DNA from: Paenibacillus_AA sp045062745
GTDB taxonomy: Bacteria > Bacillota > Bacilli > Paenibacillales > NBRC-103111
DNA: 64,000 bases
Assembly (NCBI RefSeq): GCF_045062745.1
Contig: NZ_JBJGED010000024.1
Coordinates: forward strand, 1-64,000
Reading direction: 5' to 3'
This document shows, in pieces, positions 8,055 through 16,977 of the stretch. Made by a program: the position numbers and the translations under genes. The notes beneath the pieces were generated by a model. That model had not been told where the DNA came from. It did no database searches and was given only the letters and a program-made list of their open reading frames with translations. The number at the start of each line of letters is the position of its first letter. Position 1 is the first letter of the stretch.

Positions 8055-9506
8055 TTAATGCGCGCGGCCGAATACAATGGTATGCGCCGCTTCCGAGCCG
8101 CACACGAGGCAGGTCGACTTCCGCTCGCGGGGCTCGAACGGAATGTTCCGGCTCGTAGCGCCGGTCTCTTCCTTCACCTGATGCTCGCACGCCTCGGAGC
8201 CGCACCAGCCGGCGAGCACGAACCCGCGCTGCTGCTCCAGGAACGCCTTCATCTCGTCGAGCGTATCTACCGTGCGGAAGTTGCTCTCCAAAAACGCCTT
8301 GGCATTGGCGTACATCTGGTTGTGGATTTCGTCCAATAGAGCTTGGACTTCCTCGACCAGCCGGTCTTGCGCCACGACGCGCTTCTCGCCGGAGACGCGG
8401 GACACGAGCACAGCTTGTCCATTCTCGATATCGCGAGGGCCGAGCTCGATGCGAATCGGCACGCCGCGCATCTCATGCTCGTTGAACTTCCAGCCTGGCG
8501 ACTGGTCGCGGTCGTCTACCTTAACCCGCAAACCCGCCCGTTTCAGCTGGCCGAACAGCTCGTCCGTCTTGGGTATAACCACGTCACGAGTCTTAGGAGG
8601 TCCGATCGGAACGAGGACGACCTGCACCGGCGCTACCTTAGGCGGCAGCACCAAGCCGCGGTCGTCGCCATGCACCATAATAAGGGCGCCGATCAAACGG
8701 GTGCTGACCCCCCAGGAGGTCGTATGCACGTACTGCTGCTGATTTTCCCGGTCCAGGTACTGAATCTCGAACGCCTTCGCGAAGTTTTGGCCCAAGTAAT
8801 GCGACGTACCGGCTTGTACCGCCTTCCCGTCCTTCATCATCGCCTCGATCGAGTAGGTGTCGACCGCGCCGGCGAACTTCTCGGAAGGGGTTTTCTGGCC
8901 GGTGATGACCGGAATCGCCAGGAAATTCTCGACGAAATCGCGGTAAATCTCCAGCATCTGCATCGTTTCCTTGCGTGCGTCCGCTTCGTCTTCGTGAGCC
9001 GTATGGCCTTCCTGCCAAAGGAATTCGCTCGTTCTCAGGAACGGCAGCGTCCGCTTCTCCCAACGGACGACATTCGCCCATTGGTTGATGAGCAGCGGCA
9101 AGTCGCGGTACGACTGAATCCAGTTCGCATACATATGCCCGATCATCGTCTCGGATGTGGGACGGATCGCGAGCCGCTCCTCCAGCTTCTCCCCGGCCGC
9201 TTCCGTTACCCAAGGCAGCTCCGGATTAAAGCCCTCGACGTGCTCCTTCTCCTTCTGAAAGAAGCTCTCGGGAATGAACAGCGGAAAATAGGCGTTGCGG
9301 TGCCCGGTTTCCTTGAATCGCGCATCCAGCTCCCGCTGAATGTTCTCCCATAGTTCGTAGCCGTCCGGACGGAACACGATGCAACCGCGTACCGGCGAAT
9401 AGCTCATCAGCTCCGCCTTGCTGATCGTATCGATGTACCAGCGGGAGAAGTCCTCGCTCTGCGGCGTAATCTCCCGGACGAACTGCTTGTCTTTCTCTTT
9501 GGACAT
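8055..9506 (-). CDS. proS: Prolyl-tRNA synthetase, archaeal/eukaryotic-like (INS-less) type
   Basis: Attaches proline to tRNA-Pro. At 483 residues it is clearly shorter than the B. subtilis-type ProRS of about 565, because it lacks the editing insertion between motifs 2 and 3. Class II signatures are visible: RPTSETMIGHMYANWI, RWEKRTLPFLRTSEFLWQEGHT (split here across motif 2) and VHGDDRGLVLPP near motif 3. A C-terminal zinc-like domain follows, with Cys pairs at WCGSEACEH and CLVCGSEA. The protein ends in RAH, where the family typically ends in Tyr. It occupies the same place (rseP-proS-polC) as the bacterial-type enzyme in B. subtilis. GAGGTGA precedes the ATG. Confidence 0.96.
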   Translation of the reverse strand: MSKEKDKQFVREITPQSEDFSRWYIDTISKAELMSYSPVRGCIVFRPDGYELWENIQRELDARFKETGHRNAYFPLFIPESFFQKEKEHVEGFNPELPWVTEAAGEKLEERLAIRPTSETMIGHMYANWIQSYRDLPLLINQWANVVRWEKRTLPFLRTSEFLWQEGHTAHEDEADARKETMQMLEIYRDFVENFLAIPVITGQKTPSEKFAGAVDTYSIEAMMKDGKAVQAGTSHYLGQNFAKAFEIQYLDRENQQQYVHTTSWGVSTRLIGALIMVHGDDRGLVLPPKVAPVQVVLVPIGPPKTRDVVIPKTDELFGQLKRAGLRVKVDDRDQSPGWKFNEHEMRGVPIRIELGPRDIENGQAVLVSRVSGEKRVVAQDRLVEEVQALLDEIHNQMYANAKAFLESNFRTVDTLDEMKAFLEQQRGFVLAGWCGSEACEHQVKEETGATSRNIPFEPRERKSTCLVCGSEAAHTIVFGRAH

Positions 9507-9546
9507 GGAATGGTCACCTCAAAATGATAAGAATCCCTTAACGCTA

Positions 9547-10809
9547 TTAACTTTCGCCGCGCACAAGACGAATAATGTCGTTGTACGTTACCGCAATCAT
9601 GAGCAGCATAAGCGCCGCGAAGCCGATGAAATGGACGAGGCTCTCCCGGTTCGGATCGACCGGACGGCCGCGAACGGCTTCGAAGCCGAGGAACACGAGC
9701 CGGCTGCCGTCAAGCGCCGGGATCGGCAGCAGGTTGAAGATGCCGAGGTACAAGCTCAGCACGGCGGCCCAGAATGTGTATTGGGGCAGCCCTGCACTCG
9801 CATGCTCGCTAGTCACTTCCACCATACGCACCGGTCCGCCCAGATCGTCCATGGAGAATTGCCCCATGACGAGCATTTTGAACCCGAGCAAAATCTGAGT
9901 CGTCGCGAGCTTCATGTTCTCCCAGCCGCCGCTAAGCGCTTCGCCCACGCCGGTGCCGCGCTTGTCGGACGTAAGCCCGATACCGACCATAATGCGTCCT
10001 TCGGCGTTCTTGGCCGGCGTAACCTGGATTGGCGTTTCCTTCCCGCCGCGAATAACGGTCCAGTCCATCTTCTTATCCTGCGACCCGCCGATCAAGTCCG
10101 TCAGCTTCGAAGTCGAAGTCTGGATCTCTGTCCCATTGACCGTCTTAATGATATCGCCCGCTTGTATGCCCGCCTGGCTCGCCGGGGAATTCGGTTCGAC
10201 CTTCTCAATCTTCACATTCGTCGGGACACCGGCCAGGAACATAACCGTCACGAACAGAACGAACGCCAAGATGAAGTTCATGAACGGCCCGGCGAAGATG
10301 GACAGCGCCCGCTGCCCGACGGTCTTGCTGCCGAACTGCCGATTCCACGGGGCGATCTGCGTCTCCTTGCCCTTGGTTACCATCATGGCTTGAGGATGAA
10401 TGGAGAACGTCTCGGCTTCGCCGCCCGCCTCCAAGCGTACCTTCAACTCGTGTTCCAAGTCGATCTTCTCGACCGTGCCGATGACTACATCGGAACGTTG
10501 GTCGAGCTGATCGAGATAAATGTGAGTGACCTGATCGTCGCTCAGCCTGAGCGCAATCGTCTGCCCGGGCTGGATGTGGACGATCTCCGGGTCTTCGCCG
10601 GCCATGCGGACGAAGCCGCCAACGGGCAGCAGCCGCAGCGTATATCGAGTTTCGCCGCGCTTGAACGAGAACAGCTTCGGCCCGAAGCCGATCGCGAACT
10701 CCCGGACGAGAATGCCGGCGCGCTTGGCAAAATAATAATGGCCCCATTCATGAATCGTGACGAGCACGAAGAACAGCAGCACGATCTGAAATATGACTTG
10801 TAGTGACAT
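9547..10809 (-). CDS. rseP: Site-2 intramembrane zinc metalloprotease RseP/RasP
   Basis: A membrane protease that cleaves anti-sigma factors and signal-peptide remnants within the bilayer. The active site HEWGH is at residues 20–24 in the first membrane segment. A PDZ domain (about 210–285, EPNSPASQAGIQAGD) lies in the middle, and the second zinc-ligand motif is in LLPIPALDGSRL near the C-terminus, where the family more often has DGGR. About four membrane segments are visible. ATG at 10809 is preferred over GTG at 10815 because AAAGGA lies eight bases upstream. It follows dxr in the usual Bacillota order. Confidence 0.96.
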   Translation of the reverse strand: MSLQVIFQIVLLFFVLVTIHEWGHYYFAKRAGILVREFAIGFGPKLFSFKRGETRYTLRLLPVGGFVRMAGEDPEIVHIQPGQTIALRLSDDQVTHIYLDQLDQRSDVVIGTVEKIDLEHELKVRLEAGGEAETFSIHPQAMMVTKGKETQIAPWNRQFGSKTVGQRALSIFAGPFMNFILAFVLFVTVMFLAGVPTNVKIEKVEPNSPASQAGIQAGDIIKTVNGTEIQTSTSKLTDLIGGSQDKKMDWTVIRGGKETPIQVTPAKNAEGRIMVGIGLTSDKRGTGVGEALSGGWENMKLATTQILLGFKMLVMGQFSMDDLGGPVRMVEVTSEHASAGLPQYTFWAAVLSLYLGIFNLLPIPALDGSRLVFLGFEAVRGRPVDPNRESLVHFIGFAALMLLMIAVTYNDIIRLVRGES

Positions 10810-10942
10810 ACACACGATCCTTTCGGGCGGCGTTAACCGACTGCTTCCATGTTAACAACCCTGAGTCTGGCAAGCCTGTGTTCTAAGATTAACATTATTC
10901 CTTATATGAATACAAGCTTGCCCCGATCCGTAGAACCGCGAC

Positions 10943-12088
10943 TTACAAAGTCATGCGCCGAGCCGCTTCGCGCGCCAGTCTATCGTGTTCGGCGATTTCC
11001 TCGAGCGACGGATCCCTGAGCGGCGTATGCCCGTCGAGCAGCCGTTCGACGATCGTCTCGATGTGCAGGAAGTCGATATCCCCTTGCAGGAACCGGGCTA
11101 CCGCCACTTCGTTGGCCGCATTGTACACGGTCGGCGCCGTGCCTCCGAGCCGGCCGCATTCGAAGGCGATGCGCAGCATCGGGAACCGGTCGTAGTCCAT
11201 CGCCCGGAAGTTCAAGCGGGAGATCGCCGTTAGATCGAGCGAGGCGGCCGGGCTGTCGAGCCGCTCCGGATAAGTAAGGGCGTATTGGATCGGCACGCGC
11301 ATGTCCGGCATGCCCATCTGGGCGAGGATGCTCTTGTCCTTGAACTCCACGAAAGAGTGAATGATGCTCTCCGGATGAATGAGCACTTCAATCCGGTCGT
11401 AGTCCAGCCCGAAGAGCCAATGGGCCTCGATCACCTCGAGTCCTTTGTTCGCCATCGTCGCCGAGTCGATCGTAATCTTCGCCCCCATCGACCAATTCGG
11501 ATGAGCCAGCGCTTCCTTCACGGTGACGCCCTCTAGCTGATCCCGCGTCTTGTCGCGGAATGAGCCGCCGGACGCGGTGAGGACGATCTTCCTGACATGC
11601 GAGGACGGCTCCCGGTGCAGGCACTGGAAGATCGCCGAATGCTCGCTGTCCACCGGCAGCAGCATGACGCCCGTACGCCGGGCAGCCGCAGTCACGAGAT
11701 GGCCGGCGCTGACAAGCGTCTCCTTGTTGGCCAGCCCGATATGCTTGCCGGCTTCGATCGCCGCCAGAGTCGGCCCGAGTCCCTGACTGCCGACCATCGC
11801 CGTCACGACGAGCTCCGCATCGGTAGCGGCGGCAGCCTCGATGAGCCCCTCTTCGCCGTACACGACTCGCACGCCGGTACCGGCCGCCTGCTTGACCCGC
11901 TCCGCCCCGTCGCGGTCGGCCATGGAGACGAGCTTCGGCCGGAACCGACGGATTTGCTCCACCACTAGATCGACATTCGACCCGGCTGCCAACGCTTCCA
12001 ATCGGAACTGCTCCGGATGATGTGCGATGACGTCCAGCGTTTGCGTCCCGATCGAGCCGGTCGAGCCTAGAACCGCAATTCGTTTCAA
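10943..12088 (-). CDS. dxr: 1-deoxy-D-xylulose 5-phosphate reductoisomerase
   Basis: Second step of the MEP isoprenoid pathway: DXP to MEP with NADPH. About 381 residues. The N-terminus carries the Rossmann motif AVLGSTGSIGTQTLDV, and the centre has ALANKETLVSAG-type sequence (LANKETLVSAG), PVDSEHSAIFQCL for metal binding, and GASGGSF-like TASGGSFRD. TTG at 12088 is chosen because AAAGGTGG lies eight bases upstream and other Dxr proteins start at the Rossmann strand; GTG at 12100 has no spacing to its ribosome site. It supplies precursors for undecaprenyl phosphate made by the nearby uppS product. Confidence 0.97.
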   Translation of the reverse strand: MKRIAVLGSTGSIGTQTLDVIAHHPEQFRLEALAAGSNVDLVVEQIRRFRPKLVSMADRDGAERVKQAAGTGVRVVYGEEGLIEAAAATDAELVVTAMVGSQGLGPTLAAIEAGKHIGLANKETLVSAGHLVTAAARRTGVMLLPVDSEHSAIFQCLHREPSSHVRKIVLTASGGSFRDKTRDQLEGVTVKEALAHPNWSMGAKITIDSATMANKGLEVIEAHWLFGLDYDRIEVLIHPESIIHSFVEFKDKSILAQMGMPDMRVPIQYALTYPERLDSPAASLDLTAISRLNFRAMDYDRFPMLRIAFECGRLGGTAPTVYNAANEVAVARFLQGDIDFLHIETIVERLLDGHTPLRDPSLEEIAEHDRLAREAARRMTL

Positions 12089-12120
12089 GTTGGATTCCAC
12101 CTTTGAATTCGGCTGTATCC

Positions 12121-12909
12121 CTAAGGAAGCAGCCCTAGCAAATGAATAAACGGAAACACGATAAGCCAGCTGTCGAACCGATCCAATACGCCGCCGTGTC
12201 CGGGCAGGAGCGAGCCGGTATCCTTAATGCCGCGCACCCGCTTATAGGCGGATTGGATGAGGTCGCCCATCTGCCCGACAACCGCGATGACGAGACCTAA
12301 CCGAACGGCTTGTCCCACCGACAACAGCTCAGGGGCATACAAGGTAAAGCAGCAGGCCGCGACAATCGAGACGACGATCCCGCCGATCGAGCCTTCGACC
12401 GTCTTGTTCGGACTGATGGACGGCCACAGCTTCGTACGTCCCATCAGCCTCCCGGTGAAGTAGGCGCCCGAATCCGTCAACGCGATGCAGACACAGATGA
12501 GCAAAGTCCAGAACAAGCCGTGCTCGGATAGACGGGTCAGCAGCATATACTGAAACCCGGCCCCTATGTATACCATCCCTGCGAACAGCAGGGCGACTTG
12601 GTCGAGTTGGACTTTGTTCTTGGAGAGTACCGTAATCGCGAACAGAGCGAACAGGGTCACCCAAGCGATCGCTTCCCAGTTCGGCGACCAGTTCGTCCAC
12701 ACGCTCCAAGGAAAGACAAGCAGAATCGTCCCGATCAGGGCGACGCCTGCGGACAGTCCGTTCGGATTCATCCGGTTCATCCGGTTGTACTCATACATGC
12801 CAATGACGGCGAGCAGCAGCAGCAGGCCCGCGAACGCGTAGCCGCCCCACACGAGAAGAGCCAGAAACCCGGCCCCGCCCAATACACCGGTGACCACTCT
12901 TTGTTTCAC
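12121..12909 (-). CDS. cdsA: Phosphatidate cytidylyltransferase (CDP-diglyceride synthase)
   Basis: An integral membrane enzyme that makes CDP-diacylglycerol for phospholipid synthesis. About 262 residues with seven or eight hydrophobic segments and the CDS signature near the C-terminus (SLLPGHGGVLDRFDSW). The start is GTG at 12909 with GGAGGA seven bases upstream. It lies between uppS and dxr, the usual order, with gaps of 20–25 bases. Confidence 0.97.
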   Translation of the reverse strand: MKQRVVTGVLGGAGFLALLVWGGYAFAGLLLLLAVIGMYEYNRMNRMNPNGLSAGVALIGTILLVFPWSVWTNWSPNWEAIAWVTLFALFAITVLSKNKVQLDQVALLFAGMVYIGAGFQYMLLTRLSEHGLFWTLLICVCIALTDSGAYFTGRLMGRTKLWPSISPNKTVEGSIGGIVVSIVAACCFTLYAPELLSVGQAVRLGLVIAVVGQMGDLIQSAYKRVRGIKDTGSLLPGHGGVLDRFDSWLIVFPFIHLLGLLP

Positions 12910-12934
12910 ATGCGTTCCTCCGTTCCGCCGTCTA

Positions 12935-13702
12935 TTAGATTCCGCCGTAGCGTCTAGCTCTGCGTTGGTACTCGCTAACAGCTTGCCGGAACATCGTCTC
13001 GTCGAAATCCGGCCAGTACACATCCGTGAACCAAAGCTCGGCGTAAGCCATCTGCCACAGCATGAAGTTGCTGATGCGGATTTCGCCGCTCGTCCGGATG
13101 ATCATATCGGGATCCGGCAAATCCGCGCTCAGTAAACAAGCGGAGATATGCTCTTCCTGAATGTCTTGCGGCATCAGCTCTCCCCGGCGAACCGCTTCCG
13201 CGATCGTCTGAATGGCAGTCACGAGCTCCAGCCGGCTGCCATAATTGAAGGCGAAATTAAGAATAAGTCCGGTATTGTGCTTCGTCCTCTCGATCGCTTC
13301 TTCCACAGCGGCGAGCGTATGCGCCGGGACATTGTCTCTCCAGCCCATCATGCGAACCTGGACATTTTTGCGGATGAGCTCGTCGATCTCGAGCGCGAGG
13401 AATTCCTGAGGCAGCTTCATCAGGAATTCGACTTCGTCCACCGGCCGTTTCCAGTTCTCGGTCGAAAACGAGTACAGCGTCAACACCTTGACGCCCAGCT
13501 CGTCGGCGGCGATCGTGATCCGCTTGATCGCCTTCATACCGGCATGATGGCCGGCCACCCGCGGCAAGCCTCTGCGCTTGGCCCATCGGCCGTTGCCGTC
13601 CATAATAATCGCGATGTGCTCGGGAATGTTCTCGCGTCCTATTGCGATCGGAGCGTCAGCTTGCCCCGAACCGGACAACCATCGTTTGAGTTTGTTCCAC
13701 AT
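12935..13702 (-). CDS. uppS: Undecaprenyl diphosphate synthase (cis-prenyltransferase)
   Basis: Builds C55 undecaprenyl diphosphate, the lipid carrier for peptidoglycan and teichoic acid. About 255 residues. Conserved regions seen are IAIIMDGNGRWAKRRG (catalytic Asp at about 35), GHHAG, LTLYSFSTENWKRP, NFAFNYGSR, and DMIIRTSGEIRISNF…WQMAYAE. In the last of these, RTSGEIRISNF replaces the more usual RTSGE-RLSNF. ATG at 13702 is favoured; an in-frame ATG at 13723 is possible. It begins about 175 bases after frr. Confidence 0.97.
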   Translation of the reverse strand: MWNKLKRWLSGSGQADAPIAIGRENIPEHIAIIMDGNGRWAKRRGLPRVAGHHAGMKAIKRITIAADELGVKVLTLYSFSTENWKRPVDEVEFLMKLPQEFLALEIDELIRKNVQVRMMGWRDNVPAHTLAAVEEAIERTKHNTGLILNFAFNYGSRLELVTAIQTIAEAVRRGELMPQDIQEEHISACLLSADLPDPDMIIRTSGEIRISNFMLWQMAYAELWFTDVYWPDFDETMFRQAVSEYQRRARRYGGI

Positions 13703-13795
13703 GCCTCTATCCCCCACATCCATCAGCGTTCGCGCGATTGGCGGCTGAGCCGTACCGGTCCGAATTCCTATACAAACAAAAATCCCCTTTCTGTT

Positions 13796-13846
13796 CCCCG
13801 CAAAGTACTCGCAATGATCCTCGGAGCTTCACGTCACTTTGTGGGG
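13796..13846. repeat. Palindromic repeat copy B (CCCCGCAAAGTAC…TCACTTTGTGGGG), between frr and uppS
   Basis: Same arms as copies A and C but in the opposite orientation relative to the local transcription. It lacks the GGGCCCC flank. The arms CCCCGCAAAGTA and its partner pair over about 11 bases around a loop of 27. Confidence 0.8.
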
Positions 13847-13877
13847 CTGAGCCAGCAGGGGACTCCGTCGCGCGAAT

Positions 13878-14432
13878 CTACACTTCCATGATTTCTTTCT
13901 CTTTGGCCGCCAACACTTTGTCGACTTCCGCAATATACTTGTCGGTTTGCTTTTGGACATCGTCCTGATGTCTTCTGGACTCGTCTTCGGAAATCCCGTT
14001 TTTTTCCATTTTCTTAATCTCGTCATTGGCGTCGCGGCGAATGTTCCGGATCGCTACCTTCGCTTCCTCGCCGAACTTCTTCGTCATCTTCACCAGATCG
14101 CTGCGGCGCTCTTCCGTAAGCGGCGGCACCATCAACCGGATAGCCAGCCCGTCATTCGAAGGGGTCAGGCCGAGATCCGACTTCTGAATCGCCTTCTCGA
14201 TCGCGGAGAGCGAAGACTTGTCCCATGGCTGAATGAGCAGTGTTCGGGAATCCGGGGTATTGATGTTGGCCAATTGGTTCACCGGCGTCATCGAGCCGTA
14301 ATATTCCACCTGGACGCGATCCAACATTGCCGGCGTAGCGCGCCCCGCTCTCAAGGAAGCGAGCTCTTTTCTCAGCGACCCGATCGCTTTCTCCATGCGG
14401 TCTTCTGCGTTTTTCTTAATCGTTTGCGGCAT
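13878..14432 (-). CDS. frr: Ribosome recycling factor
   Basis: Splits post-termination ribosomes together with EF-G. The 184-residue length and the pattern MEKAIGSLRKELASLRAGRATPAMLDRVQVEYYG, interrupted only by normal substitutions, fit RRF; the long three-helix-bundle heptads continue to the C-terminus. The ATG shares one base with the pyrH stop (TAATG), indicating translational coupling. Its C-terminus KEKEIMEV is standard. Confidence 0.98.
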   Translation of the reverse strand: MPQTIKKNAEDRMEKAIGSLRKELASLRAGRATPAMLDRVQVEYYGSMTPVNQLANINTPDSRTLLIQPWDKSSLSAIEKAIQKSDLGLTPSNDGLAIRLMVPPLTEERRSDLVKMTKKFGEEAKVAIRNIRRDANDEIKKMEKNGISEDESRRHQDDVQKQTDKYIAEVDKVLAAKEKEIMEV

Positions 14433-15160
14433 TAGTCGATACTCCCTTTCACAATCGTTCCGATTTTCTCGCCAAGCACGACGCGCTTGATGTTGCCTTC
14501 CTCCGAGATGGAGAAGACGACCAGCGGAATGTTGTTGTCCATGCACAAAGAAGAAGCCGTGGAATCCATAACGCCCAAGTTTTTGCTCAGTACTTCCATA
14601 TAAGTCAAGGTTTCGAATTTCTCCGCCGTTGCGTCTTTGAACGGATCGGCACTGTACACCCCGTCGACCTTGTTCTTGGCCATCAGGATGACCTCGGCTT
14701 CGATCTCCGCCGCACGCAGCGCGGCCGTCGTATCGGTCGAGAAGTACGGATTGCCGGTACCGGCGGCGAAAATCACCACACGGCCCTTCTCCAAATGCCG
14801 AATCGCGCGACGCCGGATGTAAGGCTCCGCTACTTGCTGCATCGTGATCGACGTCTGCACGCGGGTCGGTACCCCGATCTGCTCCAGCGCATCCTGCAGC
14901 GCCAGCGAATTCATCACCGTCGCGAGCATCCCCATGTAGTCAGCCGTTGCCCGGTCGATTCCCTTCGCACTGCCTGCGATACCGCGCCATATGTTGCCTC
15001 CGCCGACGACAATCGCCACTTCGACTTGCAGCTCGTGCACATCCTTCACTTGCTGGGCGATCGAAGCGATCATCTCGCTGTCAATGCCGTATCCTTGCTG
15101 CCCAGCCAGCGCTTCTCCGCTTAACTTAAGCACTACTCGTTTGTACTCGGGTCGCTCCAC
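14432..15160 (-). CDS. pyrH: UMP kinase
   Basis: Phosphorylates UMP to UDP; a hexameric amino-acid-kinase-fold enzyme. 242 residues. Visible motifs are VVLKLSGEAL near the N-terminus, VVGGGNIWRG for the phosphate-binding loop, IDRATADYMGMLAT, and GTGNPYFSTDTTAALRAAE for the UMP/ATP region. Start is GTG with TAGGAGG ten bases upstream. It precedes frr as in most bacteria. Confidence 0.98.
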   Translation of the reverse strand: MERPEYKRVVLKLSGEALAGQQGYGIDSEMIASIAQQVKDVHELQVEVAIVVGGGNIWRGIAGSAKGIDRATADYMGMLATVMNSLALQDALEQIGVPTRVQTSITMQQVAEPYIRRRAIRHLEKGRVVIFAAGTGNPYFSTDTTAALRAAEIEAEVILMAKNKVDGVYSADPFKDATAEKFETLTYMEVLSKNLGVMDSTASSLCMDNNIPLVVFSISEEGNIKRVVLGEKIGTIVKGSID

Positions 15161-15253
15161 CTTGATATCCTCCTAACTGATCCCGCACAGGCGACGGCGC
15201 CTTACTTAGAATGCCCCATCGCCCGGCAGGGTTACCAAAGAACGCTTTCTTTT

Positions 15254-15281
15254 AAAAAAGAAGGAACACAATGTGTTCCTT
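15254..15281 (-). terminator. Intrinsic terminator after tsf
   Basis: On the minus strand AAGGAACACA and TGTGTTCCTT form a near-perfect stem with a very short loop, followed by CTTTTTT. It is 32 bases after the tsf stop and upstream of pyrH. Confidence 0.85.
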
Positions 15282-15312
15282 GGGGTAATCTCCATTTGGA
15301 AAGGGCATTTTA

Positions 15313-15963
15313 TTACAGACGAGCTTGAGACATTACTTCTTCTACGAAGTTGTCGACTTTCTTCTCCAGCCCTTCGCCCAATTCATAGCGCACGAAACGA
15401 CGAATCGTGATGTTCTCGCCGATGGTGGCTACTTTTTCTTGCAGCAAGGTGGCTACCGTTTTGTCCGGATCCTTGATGAAGGCTTGTTCCATCAAGCAAA
15501 ACTCTTCATAGTATTTGCCCAGACGGCCTTCGACCATCTTCTCGACGATTTTCTCCGGCTTGCCTTCGTTGAGCGCTTGAGCTTTCAGGATTTCGCGCTC
15601 CTTGTCCAGCTCTTCTTGGGAAACTTCTTCCCGGCGCACGAACTTAGGGTTCGTAGCGGCGATCTGCATTGCGATATCGCGCACGAATTGACGGAATGCA
15701 TCCGTCTTCGCTACGAAGTCGGTCTCGCAGTTCACTTCCACGAGCACGCCTACACGGCCGCCCGCATGGATGTAGGATTCCACGAGGCCTTCGGTCGCGA
15801 CGCGGCCCGCTTTGTTCGCCGCAGCGGCCAAGCCCTTCTCGCGAAGAATTTCACTCGCCCGGGACATGTCGCCGTCCGCTTGCTCCAACGCTTTTTTGCA
15901 ATCGAGCATTCCGGCTCCGGTTTTTTCACGCAATTCTTTTACTTGAGCTGCTGTTACTGCCAT
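15313..15963 (-). CDS. tsf: Elongation factor Ts
   Basis: Nucleotide-exchange factor for EF-Tu. 216 residues, the short form typical of Bacillota. Landmarks are the N-terminal UBA-like domain (VKELREKTGAGMLDCKKALEQADGD), the EF-Tu contact motif GLVESYIHAGGRVGVLVEVNCETDFVAK split over residues 60–90, and DIAMQIAA. The AAGGAGG site precedes the ATG. It follows rpsB across a terminator-like hairpin. Confidence 0.98.
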   Translation of the reverse strand: MAVTAAQVKELREKTGAGMLDCKKALEQADGDMSRASEILREKGLAAAANKAGRVATEGLVESYIHAGGRVGVLVEVNCETDFVAKTDAFRQFVRDIAMQIAATNPKFVRREEVSQEELDKEREILKAQALNEGKPEKIVEKMVEGRLGKYYEEFCLMEQAFIKDPDKTVATLLQEKVATIGENITIRRFVRYELGEGLEKKVDNFVEEVMSQARL

Positions 15964-16006
15964 AATGGAAGTTCCTCCTTAGGGGATCGGTCAGATCTAT
16001 TCGTTC

Positions 16007-16049
16007 AAAAAAAGGGCGGCGAGAGGTTAAGTAACCTTCCAACCACCCT
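16007..16049 (-). terminator. Terminator/attenuator hairpin between rpsB and tsf
   Basis: On the minus strand an imperfect stem (AGGGTGG…AAGGTT with AACCT…CCGCCCT) closes on ACTT and is followed by seven U residues. It sits about 22 bases after the rpsB stop. Partial termination here would give more S2 than EF-Ts mRNA. The hairpin is seen; its efficiency is inferred. Confidence 0.75.
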
Positions 16050-16071
16050 GATCTTTCGTGTTCGGATGCAA

Positions 16072-16770
16072 TTAAGCGGTCGTAGTCTCGCCTTGGTGCG
16101 CTTCGACGATCGCATCGGCCATCTTCGCGGTCAACAGCTTGACAGCGCGGATCGCGTCGTCGTTGCCCGGGATGACGTAGTCGATTTCGTCCGGATCGCA
16201 GTTCGTATCGACGATGCCGACGATCGGGATGCCCAGCTTGCGGGCTTCGGCAACCGCGATGCGCTCTTTGCGAGGATCGATGATGAACAAGGCGCTAGGC
16301 AGCTTCTTCATGTTCTTGATCCCGCCAAGGAACTTCTCGAGGCGCTCTTTCTCCTTGCGGAGAATGATGACTTCTTTTTTCGGCAGCACTTCGAACGTGC
16401 CGTCCTCTTCCCACTTCGCCAGCTCATGCAGACGGCTCACGCGCTTCTGAATGGTGGAGAAGTTGGTCAACGTACCGCCCAACCAACGTTGGTTGATGTA
16501 GTACATGCCGCAGCGTTCCGCTTCTTCGGCGACCGAATCTTGCGCTTGCTTCTTCGTGCCGACGAACAGCATGGTGCCGCCCTCTTCTGCAAGCTGCTTG
16601 ACGAAGTTATAAGCTTCTTCGACTTTTTTCACAGTCTTTTGCAGGTCGATAATGTAAATTCCGTTTCTTTCGGTGAAGATGTAACGATCCATTTTCGGGT
16701 TCCAACGACGGGTTTGATGTCCGAAGTGTACCCCAGCTTCCAACAGCTGTTTCATGGAGATTACTGCCAT
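16072..16770 (-). CDS. rpsB: 30S ribosomal protein S2
   Basis: About 232 residues. Recognised by MKQLLEAGVHFGHQTRRWNPKM at the N-terminus (here broken for length: LEAGVHFGHQ, RRWNPKM), FVGTKKQAQ, QRWLGGTLTNF and the C-terminal DAIRAVKLLTAKMADA. The ATG at 16770 has GAGGAGGTG upstream; the frame stays open for 20 more codons upstream but the family starts here. It begins a new unit after the fla/che operon, with its own promoter. Confidence 0.98.
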   Translation of the reverse strand: MAVISMKQLLEAGVHFGHQTRRWNPKMDRYIFTERNGIYIIDLQKTVKKVEEAYNFVKQLAEEGGTMLFVGTKKQAQDSVAEEAERCGMYYINQRWLGGTLTNFSTIQKRVSRLHELAKWEEDGTFEVLPKKEVIILRKEKERLEKFLGGIKNMKKLPSALFIIDPRKERIAVAEARKLGIPIVGIVDTNCDPDEIDYVIPGNDDAIRAVKLLTAKMADAIVEAHQGETTTA

Positions 16771-16907
16771 CCTCACGCACCTCCTCTGGTTGGTTTTGAG
16801 TTTTCCTCCGCCATCCGCATCTTCCGACAAGACTATGTCCGCCTATAAAGGCTTCTCTAGCACCCTCGCAGGAATTAAATGGCGTGTGGTTTTTAACACC
16901 GTCAATA

Positions 16908-16937
16908 ACTATACCATAACTGCCGCACGCCTTGCAA
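16908..16937 (-). promoter_or_regulatory. Sigma-A promoter of rpsB-tsf
   Basis: On the minus strand TTGCAA (16937–16932), an 18-base spacer and TATAGT (16913–16908). The predicted leader before rpsB is about 130 nucleotides and contains no other gene, leaving room for an autoregulatory RNA, which I cannot confirm. Confidence 0.65.
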
Positions 16938-16944
16938 CAGCATT

Positions 16945-16974
16945 CGAACCTTTGCACGCGAGGTGAAAGGTTCG
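16945..16974 (-). terminator. Hairpin at the 3' end of the fla/che operon
   Basis: CGAACCTTT and AAAGGTTCG form a perfect 9-bp stem with a 12-base loop immediately after the last fla/che gene. No U-run follows, so termination may be weak or factor-dependent. It overlaps the region just upstream of the rpsB promoter. Confidence 0.45.
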
Positions 16975-16977
16975 GGG

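Noticed and set aside
15325..16848. Plus-strand open frame over tsf and rpsB
   Set aside because: Both genes beneath are certain, and the frame has no family resemblance.
16771..16900. Ribosomal-protein leader RNA before rpsB
   Set aside because: A leader of about 130 nucleotides is likely, but I could not find a convincing conserved fold by eye.
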